Part shown: one piece after another, positions 46,468 to 57,735 of the stretch
Position numbering within the stretch: position 1 is the stretch's first letter
Layout: every line of letters starts with the position of its first letter
Assembly (NCBI GenBank): GCA_036346395.1
Contig: CM070604.1
Coordinates: 35,925,662-35,989,661, forward strand
Origin: Hsuehochloa calcarea
Taxonomy: Eukaryota > Streptophyta > Magnoliopsida > Poales > Poaceae
Reading direction: 5' to 3'
DNA: 64,000 nt
The notes under the pieces: model-generated
What the model was told of the DNA's origin: nothing
What the model saw: the letters and a program-made list of their open reading frames with translations, nothing else
The model's database searches: none
Program-made: the position numbers and the translations under genes

Positions 46468-47100
46468 ATGCAAAAAAAAAAACCGTTATCCAGTGTTAGA
46501 TTAGTAAACTTAAAACAAATCTTATTGGGGCTGGCACAAAAGCACCGAGACTCCAAGCAATTGCGGCAGACCTTTAAAAAGAAAGTGAAAAACAGAAAGC
46601 AAACAGTGAGACGAAAAGATTTGAATGTACCAGTAGTTTTTGGATGCTGTTCCTCCGTTTTCTTCTCTACAGTGGATGGAATTCGCATCTTCTGTTGCTT
46701 TTGGAGGAGCGATTTGAGTCACTCTCCACCTTTGGTGAATTAGTCCAATACAACTAAACAGACTCTTCTTGCATTTTTATCTCCATTTTACTGACTATGT
46801 GGCGTCCACCTACCTTTGCTGTGGTGTTTTTGGCGGTATGCTTCCAGATTGGACTCTTAGGCAAAGATGGCTGTAGTGTAATCTCCTGCTGTTTTATTTA
46901 TTATGTGAAATCTGCCGTAATCCGGAGTTTGTTCTGCAATACCAGGACAAATAAATTGGTGGTTGTAAATTTATTCATTTCAGCTGGTGGCGATGGAACA
47001 CATGTAATTAGACACCAACTTTCTGTGTTCACAATGCCCAAATACTCGACATTCAAACTGGCTCAATGTTAATATAGATGTACTAGCTATAGAAATGTTA
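46468..47100 (+). other. Probable 3' UTR and downstream region of the CONSTANS-like gene
   Basis: The stop codon TGA is at 46465-46467. The next 600 bases have no plausible coding frame. Polyadenylation text is weak: ACAAATAAATTGG near 46950 and ATGTTAATATAG near 47070 are candidates. The exact end is not determined. Confidence 0.45.
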
Positions 47101-47163
47101 CGTTTCATTTTGGTACAGAATCTTACTAAGAGAGTATTCGACTTCTATGTATGCTCCCGATTC

Positions 47164-47339
47164 AGTGTAACTTCAAAGAATCTACTTTGATGCATACTTT
47201 CTTTGTTCATATTTCTGAAATATTATTACAAGAACAATTGCATGTGGGGTAAGTGTAACTTGAAAGAATCTACCTTGATGCGTACTTTCTTTGTTCATAT
47301 TTCTCAAATATTACTACAAGAACAATTGCATGTGGGGTA
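47164..47339. repeat. Tandem duplication of 88 bp downstream of the CONSTANS-like gene
   Basis: Copies at 47164-47251 and 47252-47339 each start AGTGTAACTT and end GCATGTGGGGTA. They differ at about five bases. Confidence 0.85.
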
Positions 47340-48339
47340 AGGCAATCCTATAGCAAATGTGAAGTGGTTCGAAGCTGTGAAGACCTTTCCGATGGCAAGG
47401 TCATTTCATTTTGTCATCAGACGTGTCAGCCATGTCAGCTTGGTGCCCTCACAAAAGTTCTTCAGTTATTTCGTGTGTTTGTGTGGGTGAGTTCGTATTA
47501 GAGTTTAATTAAGAAGTTATATTGGAGTTAGATTGTATTCTTGGACTATAAATACATTTATAAATAAATTAAGAAGTTGTATTGGAGTCGGATTGTATTT
47601 TTAGACTATAAATAAATAGTGTGGGAGTCCTATTGGACAACAAACTATTATTCTCGAAAGTTAACGTGGTATTAGAGCTATCTTTGTTCCTATCCACCAC
47701 CACTGAACCCTAAACCTAACCCCAACCCTACCCTCGCTTACCTCAACCGCTGCCATCGTCCTCGTCGCCTCCGCCTCCTGCGAACCGCCGTCGCGTCGCC
47801 TCGCGAGCCTAGGCCACGGTTGTGCTACCTCACCTCGCGGGCAAGCCTACGCTGCGGCTGGGGAGTGGATCCTGCCAAATCCCGGCCAGATTTGGTGCTC
47901 GAACGCGTAGGGCCGCTGCCGGATCTTGGGGAGCAGACGCTCGGGCCGACGAAGTCTTCTCTCGGGTTGCCTTTTATCGCCGAGGACGAGGAAAGGGGAG
48001 AGCCGGCGAGGAGGAAGAAGGGAAGCCGCCGCCGCCAGTTGTCTTCTCGAGTTGTTTCTCTCGCCAAGTATCACCGAGGAGGAGGGGGAGCCGTCGATGG
48101 ACAAGAAAGAAGAAAAGCTGTAGAAGAAGAAAGAAAAAAGAAAGCCGCCAGTGGAGGAAGAAGCCGAAGAGAGAAGGGAGATTAAAAGAAAAGGTTTTGT
48201 TCGAGAGTTTTTTTTTATGTTACAGCTCTGCATGATTTGGGCAATCATCGAGGTTCAACAGAACGTTGATGCGTGAAGAATTGCCGTGATTGTGGGAGAT
48301 ACGCACGACATTTCTTGGTAGTGATTGGTATTGATCTAG

Positions 48340-49330
48340 TTGTTTCAGAAGATGACCTGTGAGGAAATTAAGGCTGCGAGGATGGAGGAGGAAGAAACCA
48401 CAATGAGGGCAGTAGAAGAAAAGAGGATGAGAGTTATTGAGACTACTTCCCCGTTGGTCACGCAGGGTGATATGAGAAGTATGTTACATTACCTTTTTGC
48501 AATGAGTATAATAGGTCCGAGGGTTGGTGCAGGATCATTTGACTTAAGTTGGAGCTGATGCCAAATGATGTAAAGTTAGAAGGGAGTAAAAATTACCTAA
48601 GTTGGTATAGAATGACTCAACTAATTCTAAGAACAAAGGGGGTAGAGCACTACCTGCGGAAAACTTGTGTTGAGCCTGCAGACAACGCGAACATGAATTA
48701 GAAGGTGTGGAACACCACCAACTCTGTTGTGGTGACTTGGTTACTAACTTCGATATCTCTATCCATCGCTCGGATGGTGGAGATGATACAGAGTGCACAT
48801 GAAATGTGGAAGACGCTGAGCAATATGTACTCCGAGCAGGAAATGTGATGATGATAGTGGAGGTCCAGGGCAAAGTACAGGCCCTACAACAGGAGAGAAG
48901 ACTATCCAGGAATATGTTACTGAACCACAGCAGCTATGGACATATCTAGATCACTATGATCCACTACAGTTAACTTGTACTAATGATATTAAGGCTAGAA
49001 GGGTATGGATGCAACACATACGGGTTACACACTTTCTGTAGGGACTGAACCCAAAGTTTGAGAGTAGGAGGGCTGCTATGTTTTACTTGGCAAACTTGCC
49101 TACTATGGAGGAGTCTATTTCGGCTATGGTGCAGGAGGAGATTCGACTACGAGTAATAGGAGACAACAACCCTGTTAGGTCTGCATATGCTATGCCCGAT
49201 GATAGGGAGTGCTACAACTGTGGGGTGAGAGGACATCTAAATCGTGTTTGTTCTTCTCGACGATATGGAGGCCGAGGTGGAGGTCATGGTGGTCGTGGAG
49301 GCGGAGGTGGCGATTGTGGAGGTTGAGGAA
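48340..49330 (+). pseudogene. Copia B: gag with CCHC zinc knuckle
   Basis: The frame starting MTCEEIKAARMEEEETTMRA is followed by KLEGSKNYLSWYRMTQLILR, the usual copia gag substrate pattern (L-G-NY--W--R). The zinc knuckle CYNCGVRGHLNRVC (49210-49251) is intact. A Gly/Arg-rich tail (GGRGGGHGGRGGG) follows. Stops near 48700 and 48850 and frame changes break the protein. Confidence 0.85.
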
Positions 49331-49559
49331 GGGGCCGAGTTGGCCCTGGGGCTAATATGGCCCTAACAGAGGAGAACATGTCAGTTACTCTGATAGGCAA
49401 GCAAGCTATGTAGTGGGAAAAGTGGTAGTAGGAAAAGGCATTGGAGACTTCTCATGATTCCACTGCAACAACTACCACCTTCTTTGGTAGCTTTGCTAAC
49501 TATGCCCACGTGGGTGAAGATACTTAGGCACATGCACTTGAATCCACATATAACCACTC

Positions 49560-50640
49560 TCATATTAATTGGATCATAGATTTTCAGGGGTATCCAAGCA
49601 TGTCACGGGTTCACTTAGTACATTTGCATCTTACACTCCATATACTCATTCTAAAACTATCCAAACAGCCGATGAAACTTCCCAGCTTATTCAGGGTGTA
49701 GGGTTTGTAGAATGCACACCATCCATTGCTTTATCCTTCGTTTTGCATCTTCCTTCCTTTCCAGTCAATCTTATTTCGGTCAGTTCTATCATTGATCAAT
49801 TCAAATGCATTGTTACATTTGATGAGGATTTGTGTTTGTTCATGAAAAGAACTGGGAAGAGGATTGAGACTAGAATAAAGCGTAATGGACTATGGACCTA
49901 TGGTATATTGATCAGGTTGATGCGGTATTGGCTATGGCTGTAGGAGGAGTTGAGGAAGAAGTTTTGAAACATCATCGTTGATTGGGACATCCACCATTTG
50001 AGAGTTTAAGTCGGTTGTACTCTGATTTGTTTAATAAAGTAGACAAGAGTAAACTTGTGTGATGCTTGTGAGTTTGAAAAGCATATACGATCTACATATA
50101 GCAGTATTGGTCTTCGGAGTTGCAAACTTTTTATATTAATACCATGCCCAGTTATTTCTGTGAGTGGTTTTAAGTGGTTTATCACATTTATTGATTGTTA
50201 TACTCGTATGGCTTAGATTTATATGATGAAGCACAAGAACGAGGTCCTTTGGTATTTTCTGGTGGCTACTCAATTCGATACAAAGGTTCAGTTTCTTCGA
50301 ACAGACAATATAACTGAGTATGTTAATAAGGATTTTGTAGTGTATCTCTCAGAGGATGGGATACCTTACCAGACTACTTGCCCATGAACCTCACCTCAGG
50401 ATGGAGTGGCTGAAAGGAAGAATCGACATTTGTTGGAGGTAGCACGTTCACTCATGTTTCAGATGAATGTGCCAAATGGATTGTGGAGTGAGGCAGTGAT
50501 GACAGCAACATGTCTCATCAATCGCATGACGTCTCGAATACTTGGAATGAAATATCCAGTTGGACTTCTTTCGGATCAGTAGGAGTTCAAGGTGCCTCCT
50601 AAGGTGTTTGGCTGTATGCTTTGTACAGGATCATCGACTA
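49560..50640 (+). pseudogene. Copia B: protease and integrase
   Basis: The protease region has SGVSKHVTGSLSTF at about 49585, next to a frame break in the place of the catalytic Asp-Ser-Gly. LHLPSFPVNLISVSSI follows. Integrase shows ITFIDCYTRM (first Asp, about 50190), FLRTDNITEYVN (second Asp, about 50300) and DGVAERKNRHLLEVARSLM (Glu, about 50410). Stops at about 49940, 50215, 50385 and 50580 make it non-functional. Confidence 0.85.
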
Positions 50641-51329
50641 GCGGTTGACAATGAAGTGTATCTTTATAGGCTATTCATCAAGTCAGAAGGGTCATAGATG
50701 TTGGAACCCAGTTGAACGAAGGTTGTTCGTGAGTATGGATGTGACATTCCGAGAGTTTGATTCGTACTACACGAGTGGAGGTACTCTTAATTAGTTTTGG
50801 GAGTTCCCTCATATTACTGAGGGTGACAGTTGAGAGGAGAAGAACAAGGAGAGTGATAGTCAACGAGAAGAAGAAATCATTGTGGTGATAATTCTGTGCC
50901 CGAGCTTAACAGAATATGCGAGAGATGTGATAGTCCCAAAAGAATCAAAAGAATTGAAGGTTTATCGAGGAAGACATTTAGGGAAACAGGGGAGGAGTAG
51001 AGCGACAAACAGTTAGCACCTGAGCCACCAGCGGAGTTGGCAGAGGCACAACCACAACAGTCAAAGCCTACATAACTAACCTTGCTAGTTGATCCAGTCC
51101 CAAATCCCTCATCGGGTCTCTCTTCTGTAAGTTCCTTGCCTCCCCTTGTAGAGAGTGGTAATGTCTATTCTAACCACTCTCATATAGAGTTACCACTTGT
51201 ACAACGTAGTTAAACTAGAGCTAATGTCGAAAAGCCTCCAATCCGGTATGGTTTTGAGCATGACATTGTAAATTTTATCTCATATTCCCATATCTCACCT
51301 GCATACAAAGCATACATTGCATCTATTCA

Positions 51330-52930
51330 GACAGTGTCTGTTCCAAAGGATTTTGATGAGTTACTAAGTAGGATCCTAAGTGGAAAGATGCCATGAAGGA
51401 TGAGCTTAGTGCACTTCAGAAGAACAAGACATGCGATCTTGTTCCACTTCCAATGGGAAAGAGGGAATCAAGATACAAATAGGTGTTTACAATTAATCAA
51501 ACTCCTAAAGGCAAGATAGAAATATAGAAGGCACGGTTGGTTGAAAAAGTTTATAGTAAAATATATGGGACAGACTATAGTGCACTTCAGATTAATAAGA
51601 CATGCGATCTTATTCCACTTACAGTGGGAAAGAGGGCATCAAGATGCAAATAGATGTTTACAATTAAGCAAACTCCTAAAGGCAAGATAGAAATATACCA
51701 GGCACGGTTGGTTGCAAAAGTTTATAGTAAAATATATGGAACATACTATGATGAGACCTTTGCATCAGTGGAGTAGGATGTGAAGAATATTTTTCTACAT
51801 GATGATTTACAAGAGGTATACATAGTGATTTTTCCATGCTTCGAAAACAGGCAGACTGATGGGAAGGTGTGTAAACTCAAGAGCTCTTTATACAGTCTAA
51901 AGTAGTCTCTAAAGGTGTGGTTTGATATATTCAGGCGTGCAATATGTAGTATGTGCTATCTCAGTGCAATAAAGATCATACTGTGTTTTATAGACATAAA
52001 GGATCACATATCACCATATTGACAATCTATGTTGATGATATTGTGATCACTGGAGATAAAGTTGAGAAAATCAAGTCTTTGGAGAAAACACAAGGAGAGA
52101 CATTTGTGGTGAAAGATCTTGGAACTCTTTGATACTTTCTTGGGATTGAGATTACCCGTTCTTTGAATGATATATTCTCTCCCAGAACAAGTATATCCTT
52201 GATCCACTGGCAGAAACAGGTATGCTTATGTGTCGTCCTATTGCTTCACCTATTGATTAGAATCACAAGCTATATGCTGAGTCGGGAGATCCAGTTGATA
52301 AGGAAGCTTACCAAAGGCTTGTTGGGTGTCTCATCTATTTGTGCCATACAAGACCTGATATTTCATATACAGTGAGTATGGTTAATCGATATATGCATGA
52401 TCCCATAACAAGACACATGGATGTATATCGAATCATGCGATATTTGAAGAGTAGCCCTGAGAAAGGCCTTTGCTTCAAGAAGAATCAATACCTGAATATG
52501 GAAGGATATTGCGATGCTGATTGGACAAGCAGTGTAGATGATAGGAGGTCTACTCTGAATATTGCATCTTTGTGGGAGGTAACCTTGTGTCATGGAGAAG
52601 CAATAAACAAGAGATTGTGGCTTGATCTACTATAAAGGCAGAGTACAGAGCAATAGTATTGAGTGTGAGTGAAATAATATAGATGAAGAGTTTATTGTCC
52701 GAGCTTCGAGTATGGAGGAATAATCTCTTGGTATTGCATTGTGACAACAAATCTGCAATCATCATTGCTAATAATCCAGTACAACATGATCGTACTAAGC
52801 ATGTTGAGATTGATAAGTTCTTCATCAAGGAGAAACTCGAAGACAGGGTGCTAAAGTTGGAGTATATCACATATAGTGAATAGTTGACTAACTATTTCAC
52901 TAAAGGGTTAGGTCCTAGCGAATGTACTGC
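51330..52930 (+). pseudogene. Copia B: reverse transcriptase and RNase H
   Basis: Begins with WKDAMKDELSALQKNKTCDL-type text. The N-terminal 57-codon block is present twice in tandem (51409-51579 and 51580-51750). YDETFASVE, then LTIYVDDIVITGD (about 52025, catalytic YVDD), YFLGIEI and MCHTRPDISYTVSMVNRYM follow. RNase H shows MEGYCDADWTSSVDDRRST, LHCDNKSAIIIANNP and RTKHVEIDKFFIKEKL. Several stops interrupt the frame. Confidence 0.87.
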
Positions 52931-53097
52931 GATATGTAACAAGATGGACATGATCGATATCTTGAGTCCATCTTGAGACGGGTGTTTGTAAGTTCGTATT
53001 AGAGTTTAATCAAAAAGTTATATTAGAGTCAGATTATACTCTTAGGCTATAAATAAAGAGGGTGAATTCAACACGTTGTTATTCCCGAAAGTCAACA

Positions 53098-54465
53098 GTT
53101 CATCTAGCCACATTAACAATAGCCACTCCCAGATATTTTCTAAGATGATAACATGAGCAGTTCAATTGCATTAGGCATGGTTGGCATGTTTTGCGATTGC
53201 ATTTTGGAAATGGCGCCTTTCAGCCAGACTTTTAGCTTCAGGCACACATAGGACGGACATTTACAACATCTTCCATGAAAGATCAGACACTTAAAATTTA
53301 CTGAACTTTGGAATCAAGCAAAGATGTGAAGATTGATGATGGTGAAACAAATATGTTTGCGTCAACGAAAGCCAATTGAAATGACACATCAACAAAATAA
53401 TATGAAAGCAATATGTTATTTTTTACCTGAAGAAAACCGGATACGGCAACAACAGACAAAAGCGTATTTATCTAATGTATAGCAGCATCAAAGAATAGGT
53501 GCACCCAACCTAACATTTTATCAACAATATCTCCATGCTGACACTATTAACAATGAAGAACTCAGCAAGCTTTAGCCCTTCTCGTGGATTACAAAAACAA
53601 TGAACCACCTAATTTTCAGATGAAGATCATGAACAGAAGGGCGTATCTTTCTTTGCATACCGCTGTAAAGAACGAAGGCAATCTCCTGTTACCTGGAATG
53701 GGACAATTTGCAACATTGCATACACATGTAAGGCTGAAAATACTGGAGTGTTTTTAATTAATTGCGCCCTTTTTAATCACCTCTGGTAGCTCTAATTTGT
53801 TGAAGAAACCCAAGATCACGCAGATACGACACCGCAGATCAGCTTAGGATGGCTTCTGAGAGACCGGCATAAGGGATTTCTAGTAGGGGAGAACGAAGGT
53901 AAATTTTCACGAGAAAATTCATATAACAGAAGCAAAAGACAGATCAATCCATGGAGCCGGTCACCGGTCACGGACGATAAACCAAGAAAAGAAAGGTGGG
54001 TGAAGACGTATAAAGTGAAGTACCAGATGATATTTACTGCTAGAGAGAATCAGCAACATTTGATGACATGGGCCATTGGATTGATCCTGCTGACAGTATT
54101 ACTAAAACCATTTTGTGCTTGAAGTATCGACGAAATGGAACTGCCTTGTTACGAGGAAGTATATCCTCTGATCATCACTCTTCATCATTACCTTTACTTG
54201 GTTTATCCTCCATTCCCGGCCCCATTGCTTGTTGTACCTTCTGCTAGTTTGTTTAATTTACCTTCTCTTGCATAAGCAATGCATTTTCTTTAGTCGAACC
54301 CCTTAACCAGAACTACAGAACCTCACCTACGTTGGTCGGAGGGCACGGTAACTGTAAATGATGCCAATCTCATAAACTGATGAACACCATAGTAAGCTCA
54401 TGTATACCCAGCACCATCTGCTCATAGCTATTCTGAGATCAAGAACATGTAAGAGAAGGCTATAC
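53098..54465. other. 1.4 kb with no supported gene
   Basis: No open frame with recognisable content is seen on either strand. The region is of mixed composition and not obviously repetitive. It may be ancestral intergenic DNA between the two converging genes. Confidence 0.4.
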
Positions 54466-54477
54466 TAGAAGCTTTAT

Positions 54478-54795
54478 CACAGACAGTTCTTCAGAATCCG
54501 TCAGTGTTGTAATTATTACAGACGGTTTTACAAGTACGATCGTCTATGTTACTAGCGGTGGCTAGAATCGTCTGTGATACGTAATTACCACATAAGTTTT
54601 TTTTTTAATAAAAACCATTTTTTTATCATTCACAGGCGATTCTTAATGCAGACGTCACAGATGGTTCTTAACCTGAACCGTCTGTGATAATTCACAGACG
54701 GTTCTTAACAAGCACCGTCTGTGATAATTGCAGATGTCACAGACAGTTTTTAATCCGAACTGTCAGTGTTGGAAGTATTACATACGGTTTGTGGT
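54478..54795. repeat. CACTA-type subterminal repeat cluster, left
   Basis: About ten direct and inverted copies of CACAGACGGTTCTT/AACCGTCTGTGA occur. The family is the same as in the element at 1732-4649. A possible element start TACTAGAAGC (one base from CACTAG) lies at about 54466. A proper right terminus was not found. Confidence 0.75.
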
Positions 54796-54974
54796 TGAAA
54801 ATATCTGTGATATGTATCTCTTAAACGCATCAATGCCGCTTCGGCTCCCCGATGCGTCTCTTCGTCTCATGTGCCGAATTTATTCCTTGTTTTATAAAAA
54901 TGATCATCCGCCACCGAAGATGAATCTCCACATCGTTCTACTCTCAAGCACAAACGAATATAATTTTAAAGAAA

Positions 54975-55503
54975 TGGCTCCATACTCATCCTTTTCGCTG
55001 TCATTGATGGCCTACCTGTCCATCCTATACGAGCACCTCTTCGGCTGTACACTGGTGGATACTGTGGAAGGACATTGTGCCAACAGTATCCTCCCTCCTC
55101 CACACGAGGTTATGTCGGGGCACATGATGGCCACCTTCTGACGTCTTGACAACCTCCTCCGTCGTGTCTTCCGGGTGGTTTCCCTCTTCTGGCGAGCTAA
55201 TCTCGCCATCAATGTGGTCCTCTAGAACGACGTTGCACGTCTCCAGGAGGCTTACCGTCGATTCGATTCCTACATCGAGGCAACGGCCGATCGGATCTAC
55301 TAAGGTGAGACACCTCGAGCAAGGGAAGAGAGCCTCTGGCGCATTTCGACTTGGTCCTTAAGTCAAAACGTCTTTGGGCAACTCTTGAACGAATGTGTCA
55401 ATGGGTGGACGTGTTTCGGGCTATCTGCGCTGATCCTTAACCCTCCGATACCGACGAAGTCGCTTACATAGTTTTGAAGACGGAGATAGAAGGCTACTTA
55501 GGC
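54975..55503 (+). pseudogene. Broken unknown reading frame between CACTA subterminal repeats
   Basis: A frame from MAPYSSFSLSLMAYLSILYE continues through three in-frame stops (TGA at about 55140, TAG at about 55225, TAA at about 55301). The text stays protein-like: RLDNLLRRVFRVVSLFWRAN, DVARLQEAYRRFDSYIEATA. A shifted frame goes on with KRLWATLERMCQWVDVFRAI and DTDEVAYIVLKTEIEGYL to a TAG at about 55509. It looks like a decayed helical protein. I do not recognise the family. It may be a gene fragment captured by the CACTA element or a degraded element-encoded protein. Confidence 0.45.
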
Positions 55504-55799
55504 CGCTAGAAAATTTTGCTCTTTTTTATTTCTACTTTTTTTTAAAAAATCTTTTGTAAGAAGCGACTGCCCATGCTTTTTGGCCATATATAAATACAAA
55601 TGAAAAAAAAATCCAATTTGGAGTTGAAGTTACTGTTATATGTTGAACATGTTTACTGAATAACATGTTTATCTTACTGTTTTCTATGTAAACGGTCTCG
55701 GTATAACGATATGACGACATTACTGATCGGTGAAAAATAGGTCATACATATTTACTCCTGAGGCTAGCCGAAAAACAAAATATTTTTTAGCTATAGAAG

Positions 55800-55967
55800 G
55801 AAATATCATAAACGGTTTAGTGGAACAAACCGTGTGTGATATAGTCGCATATCACAGACTGTTCTGGAATAGAACTGTCAGTGATACATAATTATCACAA
55901 ATGGTTCTTAACAAGCACCGTTTGTGATAATGTTGTATTACAGACGGTTTGTGGTTGAAAATGTGTA
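55800..55967. repeat. CACTA-type subterminal repeats, middle cluster
   Basis: Copies of AACCGTGTGTGATATAGTCG, ACAGACTGTTCTGGAATAG and CACCGTTTGTGATAATG. The cluster ends at GGTTTGTGGTTGAAAATG, where the LTR-like insert begins; the uninterrupted form of this text occurs at 54786. Confidence 0.7.
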
Positions 55968-57390
55968 AGATCAAGGAGACCGACTAGAGGGGGGTGAATA
56001 GACAGTTTTAAAAATCTCTTTGGCTAAAACCAATTTATAATGCAGAAGCTAATAACAATTTGGTTTTGCATAATTAAAACCTAAATCAACTAGACTGACT
56101 AAGTGCACCAACAATATGAATACAATTGAATATAAGCAATTAGCCAAATACAAGTAAGCAATTGAATTCAAGTAATGTAAATTGCATAAAGTAAAACACA
56201 AGATCAAACCATAATAGACACGTTGATGTTTTACCGTAGTGATCAGAGACTTCCTGGTCTCCCCTAATCCACGTTGAGGTAAGCCCAAACGAATTGGACC
56301 GGCTCCACGAATTAAGCCAACACCTCTGAGATAAGTCCAACCACTTGAACTGGCTCCAACACGAGCCAACACCTCGATCCACTCAGGGTTGCTCTTTCTC
56401 CACTCCGGAGATGGCGAGCACCAAACCACTCACAACCACGCCGGGCCTTCTCATAAGTTTCTTGAGAAGATCACCGGTCCACGACTCCTCCACGCCGTCT
56501 AGGTGTCGGCAAACACCAAGAGTAACAAATCTCAACTCTCACTTGAACTAATCAAGTGTTTAAGCTCAATAGATACGCAATCCACTACCTAAGGCAACAC
56601 ATGCACTTAGGGTTTGCTCTCCAAACCCACTAAGTGCAACACATAAGAGATGAGAGGACTTACTCTTTGCTCAAGGGATGAATAATGGCACCAACAACCT
56701 TGCCCAAGGCCGGTCAAGGTGGGTATTTATAACCCACACACAAAAACTAGCCATTAAAAACAAAATGAGCTGAAAAAAATCAGCACAAGCGGCACTATCG
56801 CCGTTCATAGGCTGGTACTACCGCACCTACACGACAAGCACAGTACCGGCTATATCAGACGAGAAACTAGCCGTTGAAAAGTGCAACGCGGTACTACCGA
56901 CATTCAACTTGCGGTAGTTACGCACTCCGGTCATTCCGTTTTTGAGGGGCGGTATTACCGCTTCCACTTAGGTCCAACACATGACACCTACTGGAAAAAA
57001 CATACCGCACCATCTTCCGGTATAATCGAGCTGCAGTAGTTCCGCTCCCAACACGCCGGTACTACCGCATTTCCAAGAGCAAACCAAAACTCCAAAATGT
57101 GTCGTTCTGTAAAAAACGTACCGCAAGGATTTCGGTCCATCCGACTTGCGGTAGTTCCGCCCAAACAACACCAGTACTACCGCACTTCCAGGAGAGCAAT
57201 AAAACAAAAAAAGGTCTCTCCGGAAAAAACGTACCGCCGGATTTTCGGACCATCCGGGTTGCGGTAGTTCCGCTCCCCACACGCCGGAACTACCGCACAA
57301 CGGTAGTTCCTTTCAGATATAACATCAGACTCGAGGAAGAACCCAGTGAAGAAACTAGCTATATGCGTGTCGATCATCGTGAAGAGCTAT
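55968..57390. mobile_element. LTR-like insert within the CACTA region
   Basis: It starts TGTAAGATCAAGGAGACCGA then CTAGAGGGGGGTGAATAG, the same type of opening as the SIRE-like LTR (GACTAGAGGGGGTGAATAGG), so it is probably a copia LTR or its fragment. From 56800 to 57310 it carries many copies of CGGTACTACCGC / CGGTAGTTCCGC. The right end and the target duplication were not identified. Short frames here are open on several strands and look compositional. Confidence 0.5.
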
Positions 57391-57594
57391 TTTTTTAAAC
57401 GAAATAGCCAATTGGAATGATCCCACACGGTGAACACCTATTTGGAAATTATTCCATTGTAATTAATAAACTTGGCATGTAATTAAGAAATTATTACATT
57501 GTAATTGATTCAGTAATTAAGAAATTATTCCATCTATAATTGTATTTGTTTTCTTATTTTCAGAAGGCGTAGCTAGCATTTCCTAAGGCTAGCC

Positions 57595-57735
57595 CAAAAA
57601 TAGAATATTTTTTAGTAGAACAAACCGTCGGTGATATGTATCACAGACGGTGTGATATGGTTGCATATCACAAACTGTTTTTAAAATAGAACCGTCTGTG
57701 ATATGATCGCATATTACAGACGGTTCTACATACCT
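57595..57735. repeat. CACTA-type subterminal repeats, right cluster
   Basis: AACCGTCGGTGATATG, CACAGACGGTGTGATATGG and ATTACAGACGGTTCTACATA. The lead-in AAGGCTAGCCCAAAAATAGA then ATATTTTTTAG duplicates the lead-in of the middle cluster (about 55765), so the two are copies of one another. Confidence 0.7.

Larger units (their letters stand above)
47476..53097 (+). mobile_element. Copia element B, full length but decayed, 5.6 kb
   Basis: The 5' LTR (47476-47666, TGTTTGTGTGGG...AAAGTTAACG) is followed by TGGTATTAGAGC (47667-47678), the tRNA-Met primer site with one change. The 3' LTR (52983-53097) starts TGTTTGTAAGTTCG and ends GAAAGTCAACA. The 5' LTR is longer because a stretch of about 65 bp (AATTAAGAAGTT...GACTATAAATA) is duplicated in it. 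No clean target duplication was found, so an edge may be rearranged. Gag, protease, integrase, reverse transcriptase and RNase H lie in order. Confidence 0.88.

Noticed and set aside
47820..48250. Overlapping charged frames of up to 137 codons
   Set aside because: Leader of copia B between the primer site and gag. Open in several frames on both strands.
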